From UBA7803 sp041686955 (GTDB taxonomy: Bacteria; Pseudomonadota; Gammaproteobacteria; Pseudomonadales; Azotimanducaceae), in the NCBI GenBank assembly GCA_041686955.1, contig JAWLCV010000056.1:1-27623 (forward strand): a stretch of DNA of 27,623 nt. Direction: 5' to 3'. The first letter of the stretch is position 1, and each line of letters begins with the position of its first letter. The translations under genes were made by a program, and so were the position numbers. Of this stretch, positions 1 through 5,074 are shown piece after piece. The notes below the pieces were generated by a model. The model was not told the origin of the DNA, made no database searches, and saw only the letters and a list, made by a program, of their open reading frames with translations.

Positions 1-80
1 GTCTCCCGGGCGATCTCCTTGATCGACTTCCCCTGCCGTGCCAGCACGCGTATCTCCACCACCATCTCCAAGCTGTGCAT
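1..80 (-). pseudogene. istA: IS21-family transposase IstA, N-terminal fragment (cut by window edge)
   Basis: Read on the minus strand from an ATG at 80, the frame gives MHSLEMVVEIRVLARQGKS and then IKEIAR, which is the characteristic start of IS21-family IstA and leads into its helix-turn-helix. Only about 26 residues lie in the window; the rest would extend leftward. IstA is the DDE transposase that works with the ATPase helper IstB. The short distance from this start to the element end at about 173 is normal for the family. Whether the full transposase is intact cannot be seen. Confidence 0.75.
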
Positions 81-125
81 GGCGCCCCGTCCAAAGGGAA
101 GCCAGCTTACCTGCCCGTCAGGGGG

Positions 126-173
126 TCAGTTTTACTTCGGCGAGGGGGGGCATTTTTTACTTCGGCGCTAACA
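126..173 (-). mobile_element. IS21-family terminal end (istA side) with two 25-bp-spaced repeats
   Basis: The 13-mer TTTTACTTCGGCG occurs at 130-142 and again, identical, at 155-167, a spacing of 25 bp. Read from the outer edge inward on the minus strand the element starts TGTTAGCGCCGAAG at 173. IS21-family ends are known to begin with TG and to carry several repeated transposase-binding copies, which fits. Immediately beyond 173 the sequence changes to recombinase coding sequence, so the boundary is placed at 173. The other end and any target duplication lie outside the window. Confidence 0.65.
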
Positions 174-652
174 TCAAGGCCGAGTTGCTGGACCGGGCGG
201 TGATAAAGACCATGGCTAAGCAGGTGCGAACCCGGTTGCGGGAAGTTCAGCGGCCAGACAAGCGCCTCCTCGAGGCCGAGTTGGAGGGCCTGGAGAAGCA
301 GATTGCTTATGTGGTGGATTCGCTATTATCGGCTGTTGGTAGGTCGGAGGCGTTGACCGCTAAGCTCAAGGACCTCGAGGCAGCCAAGGCAAGGGTAGCC
401 GCTCAACTCTCGGCCGAGGTGGTGCCCCCGCGCATCGTACCGGACGTCGAAAGCGCGCTTCGGGAGCGCGTTCAGATGCTGGAATGCCTGCCCCGCGACT
501 GCACCGACGATCCGGCTCTCTTGGAGAAGGCCAGGATGTCGGTGAAGGCAATGCTAGGCGAGGTTGCCGTCACCGAGGACGGTGACGCAATCTACTCCGA
601 GATCGACATTGGCCGGGCGTATATAAAGAATGGTGCCGAGGAGAGGACTTGA
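174..652 (+). pseudogene. Large serine recombinase, C-terminal fragment interrupted by IS21
   Basis: From 174 the plus frame reads IKAELLDRAVIKTMAKQV and then a long helical, charged stretch (LLEAELEGLEKQIAYVVDSL, ALTAKLKDLEAAKARVAAQL), which resembles the coiled-coil and C-terminal part of large serine site-specific recombinases. The catalytic serine domain and zinc-ribbon portion are absent and should lie left of the inserted IS21 element. The open frame formally extends back to 38, but that part is antisense IS sequence and not protein. The stop at 650-652 lies inside the 3' end of the tRNA-Leu gene, so the last residues are encoded by tRNA sequence. The gene is therefore broken at its 5' side and possibly altered at its 3' side. 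Family assignment is from sequence character only. Confidence 0.6.
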
Positions 653-717
653 ACCTCCACGGGGTTTCCCCCACTAGCACCTGAAGCTAGCGTGTCTACC
701 AATTTCACCACCTCGGC
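631..717 (-). tRNA. leu tRNA(CAG): tRNA-Leu (anticodon CAG)
   Basis: The minus strand folds as a class II tRNA. It starts GCCGAGGTGGTGAAATTGG, has the anticodon stem CTAGC/GCTAG around the loop TTCAGGT (anticodon CAG), a long variable arm with GGGG/CCCC pairing, a T arm with GTTCAAGTC, and an encoded CCA end. Its 87 nt length is normal for tRNA-Leu. The opposite strand is entered by the truncated recombinase frame. Confidence 0.95.
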
Positions 718-733
718 AGGAAGTGGGGCGCGC

Positions 734-762
734 AATTTAATAACAGCGATGAGCAATGTCAA
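734..762 (-). promoter_or_regulatory. Sigma-70-type promoter for tRNA-Leu
   Basis: On the minus strand a perfect -35 TTGACA (757-762) is followed by a 17-nt spacer and -10 TAAATT (734-739). Transcription would start near 727, about 10 nt before the mature tRNA end at 717. The -35 box overlaps the first codons of the oppositely oriented rnr gene. Confidence 0.65.
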
Positions 763-2906
763 TTATGGATTCGGGAAAACCCAGCGGTAAACACGGCGGC
801 CGCGGCCGGGGCGGCCACCAGCGGCTCACGGCGGGCGAGCTGCTCGAGCTGCTGGCGCGGGAGGAGGCGCCGGTGGGCTGGCGCGAGCTGGTCTCCCTCA
901 CCCACAGCCAGGACCCCATCAGGCGCAAGGCGCTGCGGCTGCTGGTGAAGGGCATGCTGCGCAGCGGCGAGCTGATGCAGGACCACCAGGGCCACTACCA
1001 CGCCGCCGCCGAGGACGGCAAGGTCGGGGTGCTGGAAGGCCGCGGCCGCAACCTCACCTTCGCCGGTGTGCAGGTGGAACGGGGGCCGGGTTTTCGTCTG
1101 CGACCCGGCGACCGGGTGGAGGCCCAGGTCGTGGGGGAACGGGCCCGGGTGATTCGGGTGGTGGAGCATTCCAGCCAGCCGGTGGTGGGGGAACTGCGCT
1201 GGCACGGCCGCTATCCCCACGTGGAATCGGTGTCGCCCGAGTACAAGGGCCGGGTGATGCTCGAGGAGCCGCCGGAAGTGGGGGAGGACGGCAACACCGT
1301 GGCCGTGCGCATCACCGGCGAGGACCGGCGCGGCCTGGTCGGGGTGGTCACGGAGGTGATCTCCGCGCGGGCCGGTGCCGCCCACGCGGCGGAGACCCTG
1401 CTGGCGAGCCACGGGGTGCCGCGGGAGTGGCCCGAACCGGCGCTCAAGGCCGCCGAGCGCTTGCCCAAGCACGTGCAGCCTGCCCGCCATCGCGACCGCA
1501 CGTCCCTGGAAGACGTGCCGCTGGTCACCATCGACAGCGAGAGCGCGCGGGATTTCGACGACGCGGTGTTCGCCGAGCGAGTCCGCGGCGGCTGGCGCCT
1601 GGTGGTGGCCATCGCCGACGTGGCCCACTACGTGAAGCCCGGCAGCGCGCTGGATCTGTCGGCCTGGGAACGGGGGAACTCCGTGTACCTGCCGGACCGG
1701 GTGGTGCCCATGCTGCCCGAGGCGCTTTCCAACGGCTTGTGCTCGCTGCGGCCCCAGGAGCCCCGGCTCGCGATGGTGTGCGACATGCACGTCACCACCC
1801 GCGGCCACGTCACCCGCTTCGAGTTCTACGAGGCGGTGATCCGTTCCTGGCAGCGGCTCACCTACACCCGGGTTCAGGAGTTCCTGGAGGCGGGCGCCCT
1901 GGACGTGGAGCCGGAAGTGCAGCACTCCCTGCGGGAGCTGGAGGGGGTCTACCACGCCCTGCGCATCGCCCGCGAGCAGCGGGGTGCCCTGGATTTCGAC
2001 ACCCACGAAGCCGTGCTCGAGCTCGAGGACGGCCACGTCAAGGCGATTCACCCGGTCACCCGGCTGGACGCTCACCGCCTCATCGAGGAGGCCATGATCA
2101 GCGCCAACGTCTGCGCGGCGCGCTACCTCGAAAGCGCGGGCCATCCGGCCCTCTACCGGATCCACGAGCAGCCGGACGCCGTCAAGACGGATCAGCTTCG
2201 TCAGGCGCTGGCGTTCGCCGGCGTGCGGCTGGCCCCCGGGGACGTGACCCCCAAGGTGCTCCACGACGCGCTGACGCTGCTCGGGGAGCGCCCCGACAAG
2301 TGGATCTTCGAGATGCTGGCGCTGCGATCCATGAACCAGGCCGCCTACAGCCCGGACAACGTGGGCCACTACGGCCTCGCGCTCGAGCGCTACATGCACT
2401 TCACCTCACCCATCCGCCGTTACGCCGACCTGGTGGTGCACCGGGCCATCAAGGCGGCGCTCCGCGAAGACGCGCCCGTCATGACCCCGGACTGGCTGAG
2501 CACCACGGGTGCCCACATCTCGTTCGCCGAGCGGCGCGCGGAGGCGGTCTCCTGGGGCGTGGACGGCTGGCTGAAGGCGGAGTACGTGGCCCAGCGCATC
2601 GGCGAGGAGTTCGACGGCGTGGTGATGAGCGTCACCGAGTTCGGCCTGTTCGTGGAGCTCACGGGCTACTACGTCCAGGGCCTGGTGCACGTCTCCGGGC
2701 TCGGACAGGACTTCTTCCGCTACCACGCCGGCAGCATGACCCTGGTGGGCGACCGCTCGGGCCGGCGCTTCGGCCTCGGCGACGAGCTGCGGGTGCGGCT
2801 GGTGGACGTGCAGCCGGCGGTGGGCAAGGTGGATCTGGAGCTGGTGGGCAAGACCAGCGACGGCCGCCGCGGTGGCCGCGGGCGCCGGCGCCGGAGCAGC
2901 CGGTGA
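756..2906 (+). CDS. rnr: Ribonuclease R (3'-5' exoribonuclease)
   Basis: RNase R degrades structured RNA processively from the 3' end and acts in mRNA, rRNA and tmRNA-linked decay in the cytoplasm. The 716-residue protein has an N-terminal winged-helix region (about 20-70), cold-shock-like OB domains (about 80-220), the RNB catalytic domain beginning near 250 with the metal-binding motif DFDDAV at 266-271, and an S1 domain (about 625-705). Both ends are basic and Gly/Arg-rich (GGRGRGG near the start, GGRGRRRRSSR at the end), as expected for RNA binding. It is somewhat shorter than the E. coli protein of about 813 residues, mainly because the tails are short. The ATG at 756 is taken as start; an in-frame ATG at 768 is possible and neither has a strong ribosome-binding site. 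The stop overlaps the GTG start of rlmB, so the two are probably translated as a pair, the classical rnr-rlmB arrangement. Confidence 0.97.
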   Translation: MSIMDSGKPSGKHGGRGRGGHQRLTAGELLELLAREEAPVGWRELVSLTHSQDPIRRKALRLLVKGMLRSGELMQDHQGHYHAAAEDGKVGVLEGRGRNLTFAGVQVERGPGFRLRPGDRVEAQVVGERARVIRVVEHSSQPVVGELRWHGRYPHVESVSPEYKGRVMLEEPPEVGEDGNTVAVRITGEDRRGLVGVVTEVISARAGAAHAAETLLASHGVPREWPEPALKAAERLPKHVQPARHRDRTSLEDVPLVTIDSESARDFDDAVFAERVRGGWRLVVAIADVAHYVKPGSALDLSAWERGNSVYLPDRVVPMLPEALSNGLCSLRPQEPRLAMVCDMHVTTRGHVTRFEFYEAVIRSWQRLTYTRVQEFLEAGALDVEPEVQHSLRELEGVYHALRIAREQRGALDFDTHEAVLELEDGHVKAIHPVTRLDAHRLIEEAMISANVCAARYLESAGHPALYRIHEQPDAVKTDQLRQALAFAGVRLAPGDVTPKVLHDALTLLGERPDKWIFEMLALRSMNQAAYSPDNVGHYGLALERYMHFTSPIRRYADLVVHRAIKAALREDAPVMTPDWLSTTGAHISFAERRAEAVSWGVDGWLKAEYVAQRIGEEFDGVVMSVTEFGLFVELTGYYVQGLVHVSGLGQDFFRYHAGSMTLVGDRSGRRFGLGDELRVRLVDVQPAVGKVDLELVGKTSDGRRGGRGRRRRSSR

Positions 2907-3631
2907 GCCAGGTCTACGGTGTGCACGCGGTGGCCGCCCTGCTCGAGCGTGATCCGGAGCGGGTGCGGGTGCTGCACGTGCAGCGGGGCCGCCGCGACCG
3001 CCGCATGGCGGAGCTGGTGGCGGCGGCCCGGGAGCGCGGCATCCGCGTGGAGCTGGCGGAGCGGGCCTGGCTCGACCGCCGTGCCCAGGGCCGTCATCAG
3101 GGGGTGCTGGCCGATTGCCAGGCGCTGGCGCCGGCGGACGAGAAGACCCTGGAGCGGCTGTGGCCGGATCTCCCCGAGCCCCGGCTGCTCCTGGTGCTGG
3201 ACGGCGTCACCGATCCGCGCAACCTGGGCGCCTGCCTGCGCAGCGCCAACGCCGCCGGCGTTCAGGCGGTGCTGTTGCCCCGGCGGCGCAGCGCGCCGCT
3301 GAACGAGGCGGCGCTGAAGACCGCCGCGGGCGGTGCGGAGGGCCTGGTTCTGGTGGAGGTGGCGAATCTCGCCCGCCGCCTCGAGTGGCTCAAGGAGCGG
3401 GGCGTCTGGGTCGTCGGCGCCGACGGCGAGGCCGAGTCGCTCTGGAGCGAGGCGGACTTCCGGACGAGCTGCGCCATCGTGCTCGGCAGCGAGGGGGAAG
3501 GCATGCGCGCGCTCACCCGCAAGCTGTGCGACCAGACGGTGCGCATTCCCATGAGCGGCAGCGTCGCCAGCCTCAATGTCTCGGTGGCGGCCGGCATCCT
3601 GCTGTTCGAGGCGGTGCGGCAGCGGCGCTAG
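2903..3631 (+). CDS. rlmB: 23S rRNA (guanosine-2251 2'-O)-methyltransferase
   Basis: RlmB is a SpoU/TrmH-class methyltransferase that 2'-O-methylates G2251 in the peptidyl-transferase P loop of 23S rRNA using S-adenosylmethionine. The 242-residue protein starts at a GTG whose last two bases form part of the rnr stop (GTGA overlap). It has the N-terminal substrate-binding domain (SQVYGVHAVAALLE at the start) and the knotted SPOUT domain with its three signature blocks: LDGVTDPRNLGACLRSANAAG, LGSEGEGMRALTRKLCD and IPMSGSVASLNVSVAAGI. Length matches the family (E. coli 243). Pairing with rnr is conserved in gammaproteobacteria. No terminator is obvious after the stop; a strong promoter for rpsF lies 50 bp downstream. 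Confidence 0.96.
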   Translation: MSQVYGVHAVAALLERDPERVRVLHVQRGRRDRRMAELVAAARERGIRVELAERAWLDRRAQGRHQGVLADCQALAPADEKTLERLWPDLPEPRLLLVLDGVTDPRNLGACLRSANAAGVQAVLLPRRRSAPLNEAALKTAAGGAEGLVLVEVANLARRLEWLKERGVWVVGADGEAESLWSEADFRTSCAIVLGSEGEGMRALTRKLCDQTVRIPMSGSVASLNVSVAAGILLFEAVRQRR

Positions 3632-3649
3632 GGCGAATCGGCACGCCCT

Positions 3650-3680
3650 CGGCGAGCCATTCGGCGAGCCATTCGGCGAG
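3650..3680. repeat. Short tandem repeat, 12-bp unit x about 2.6
   Basis: CGGCGAGCCATT occurs at 3650-3661 and 3662-3673, with a third partial copy CGGCGAG at 3674-3680. The array lies between the rlmB stop and the rpsF -35 box and ends one base before that box. Confidence 0.85.
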
Positions 3681-3681
3681 C

Positions 3682-3710
3682 TTGCATGTGCCGGCCGGCG
3701 CCCCTAGAAT
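3682..3710 (+). promoter_or_regulatory. Sigma-70-type promoter of the rpsF-rpsR-rplI operon
   Basis: TTGCAT at 3682-3687 and TAGAAT at 3705-3710 are separated by exactly 17 bp. The discriminator that follows is GC-rich (GCGCC), as in stringently controlled ribosomal promoters. Predicted start is about 3717, giving a leader of about 85 nt before rpsF. Confidence 0.7.
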
Positions 3711-3716
3711 GCGCCT

Positions 3717-3801
3717 CCCTTGAAAAACCCCTTGCTTCACGCTCGTCAGTCAAGAGGCGTCATGCCCGCGGGCGGAGGCGGTTACACCGAAAGGAGGTCC
3801 C
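3717..3801 (+). promoter_or_regulatory. rpsF leader, candidate S6:S18 autoregulatory RNA
   Basis: The leader contains the 10-bp palindrome GCCCGCGGGC (3764-3773), then GGTTACACCGAAAGGAGG immediately before the start codon. In several bacteria the S6:S18 complex binds a CCG-containing leader structure that mimics its 16S rRNA site. The CCG at 3787-3789 directly abuts the Shine-Dalgarno AAGGAGG (3791-3797), where binding could block initiation. The regulatory role is inferred from position and motif; the fold was not computed. Confidence 0.4.
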
Positions 3802-4218
3802 ATGCGGCACTACGAGGTCGTCTTTCTCGTGCATCCTGATCAGAGCGATCAGGTGCCCGCCATGATCGAACGCTACGAGCAGCTCATCGAGCGCGGCGAA
3901 GGCAAGGTCCACCGCAAGGAGGACTGGGGCCGGCGCCAGCTCGCGTTCCCCATCGCCAAGATCCACAAGGCCCACTACGTGATGATGAACATCGAGGTGG
4001 GCGAAGAGGCCCTGGCGGAGCTGGAGAGCGCGTTCCGGTTCAACGACGCGGTGATCCGCAACCTCGTCATCCGCCGCAAGTCCGCGCCCGAAGGCCACTC
4101 CAAGATCTACGAGGAAGAGCTGCGGGAGCAGGAGAAGGACCGTGAGCGCGAGCAGCGCCGCGAGCAGGAGCAGCAGCGCGCCCAGGCCCCCGCGACGACC
4201 GAGGAGGAGGGAGAATGA
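3802..4218 (+). CDS. rpsF: 30S ribosomal protein S6
   Basis: S6 forms a heterodimer with S18 on the platform of the 30S subunit. The 138-residue product starts MRHYEVVFLVHPDQSDQV and contains the conserved KEDWGRRQLAFPIAKIHKAHY block and the ferredoxin-like fold pattern. After about residue 98 it carries a low-complexity acidic tail rich in Glu, Gln and Arg, typical of proteobacterial S6 but slightly longer than in E. coli. It has a near-perfect Shine-Dalgarno (AAGGAGG) five bases before ATG. It overlaps rpsR by 4 bp (ATGA), so S6 and S18 are translationally coupled. priB, which separates the two genes in enterics, is absent here. Confidence 0.98.
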   Translation: MRHYEVVFLVHPDQSDQVPAMIERYEQLIERGEGKVHRKEDWGRRQLAFPIAKIHKAHYVMMNIEVGEEALAELESAFRFNDAVIRNLVIRRKSAPEGHSKIYEEELREQEKDREREQRREQEQQRAQAPATTEEEGE

Positions 4219-4439
4219 GCAGACGATTCGGCCGCAAGAAGTTCGCCCGGCTCGACGTGCCGGGAGCTGAGATCGACTACAAGAACCTCGATCTCCTCAA
4301 GCAGTACATCGGCGAGACCGGCAAGATCGTGCCCAGCCGCATCACCGGCACCACGGCCCGCCAGCAGCGGCGCCTGGCCCAGGAAGTGAAGCGGGCGCGT
4401 TACCTGGCGCTGCTGCCCTACACCGATGCCCATCGGTAA
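4215..4439 (+). CDS. rpsR: 30S ribosomal protein S18
   Basis: S18 is a small basic protein of the 30S platform that binds 16S rRNA jointly with S6. The 74-residue product has the conserved core: a basic start, IDYKNLDLLKQYIGETGKI, then PSRITGTTARQQRRLAQEVK and ARYLALLPY. Length equals the family norm (E. coli 75). Its ATG overlaps the rpsF stop, and the Shine-Dalgarno GAGGAGGGA lies inside the end of rpsF. It is the middle gene of rpsF-rpsR-rplI. Confidence 0.98.
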   Translation: MSRRFGRKKFARLDVPGAEIDYKNLDLLKQYIGETGKIVPSRITGTTARQQRRLAQEVKRARYLALLPYTDAHR

Positions 4440-4454
4440 GCCGAGGAGACCGAG

Positions 4455-4901
4455 ATGAACGTGATACTGCTGGAGCGCATCGGCAACCTCGGCGATCTGG
4501 GCGACGAGGTGGTCGTGAAGCCGGGCTTCGCCCGCAATTACCTCATCCCCCAGGGCAAGGCCGTGCGGGCCACGAGCGAGAACCGGGCGGTGTTCGAGGA
4601 ACGCCGGGCGGAGCTCGAGCGGGTCGCCGGGGAGCGGCTGGGTGAAGCCCAGGCCCGCGCCGCGCAGCTCGAAGGCATGGCCGTCACCCTCGTCGTCAAG
4701 GCGGGGGAAGAGGGCAAGCTGTACGGCTCCGTGGGCACCCACGACATCGCCGACGCCGTGACCGCCAAGGGCGTGGAGATCGAGAAGAGCGAAGTGCGGC
4801 TGCCGGAAGGGCCCATCCGCGCCATCGGCGAGTACGAGATCGACGTCCAGCTGCATTCGGACGTCACCGTGGCCATTCAGGTGTCCGTCGTTCCGGAATG
4901 A
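4455..4901 (+). CDS. rplI: 50S ribosomal protein L9
   Basis: L9 binds domain V of 23S rRNA at the base of the L1 stalk and influences reading-frame maintenance. The 148-residue product has the N-terminal rRNA-binding domain (MNVILLERIGNLGDLGDEVV, then KPGFARNYLIPQGKAV), the long connecting helix (about 42-75) and the C-terminal domain (VGTHDIADAV, LPEGPIRAIGEYEIDVQLH). Length is standard. It starts 15 bp after rpsR with Shine-Dalgarno GAGGAG and is followed by a double-hairpin region that probably ends the operon. Confidence 0.98.
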   Translation: MNVILLERIGNLGDLGDEVVVKPGFARNYLIPQGKAVRATSENRAVFEERRAELERVAGERLGEAQARAAQLEGMAVTLVVKAGEEGKLYGSVGTHDIADAVTAKGVEIEKSEVRLPEGPIRAIGEYEIDVQLHSDVTVAIQVSVVPE

Positions 4902-4927
4902 GCCGCGGCCCGAGCCGCAGACGCGAG

Positions 4928-4979
4928 GCCGCCCGCCAGGGCGGCTTCGTCCGGCAGCGCCGCGCTGCCGTCCAGCGTT
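4928..4979 (+). terminator. Double-hairpin region, probable operon terminator after rplI
   Basis: Two perfect 7-bp GC-rich hairpins follow rplI: GCCGCCC (4928-4934) with GGGCGGC (4939-4945), and GGCAGCG (4953-4959) with CGCTGCC (4963-4969). The following tract is only weakly T-rich (GCGTTTTCATT), so termination may be partial and dnaB could receive some read-through. Confidence 0.5.
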
Positions 4980-5074
4980 TTCATTGCGCTTTCTCCTTGC
5001 GCGCGAATTTCCCCTTGATTTGAGGGGCCGTTGCTCTCAGGCTTTTCCCTCCGAGCGCCACGGCTTTTGTCACC

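Noticed and set aside
38..173. Upstream part of the open frame leading into the recombinase fragment
   Set aside because: It is antisense to the IS21 end and IstA start; continuity with the recombinase frame is accidental.
759..2399. 546-codon open frame antisense to rnr, and similar long frames opposite dnaB (5189-6973), radA (7403-9121), the PAS kinase (9436-11568), ettA (11906-13750, plus) and glyA (15056-17053)
   Set aside because: They mirror strongly supported genes, lack family motifs and are rich in His, Gly, Arg and Ala. Such frames are the normal by-product of high GC and third-position bias.
1427..2902. In-frame extension of rlmB far into rnr
   Set aside because: Similarity to RlmB starts exactly at GTG 2903; the extension is the alternate frame of rnr.
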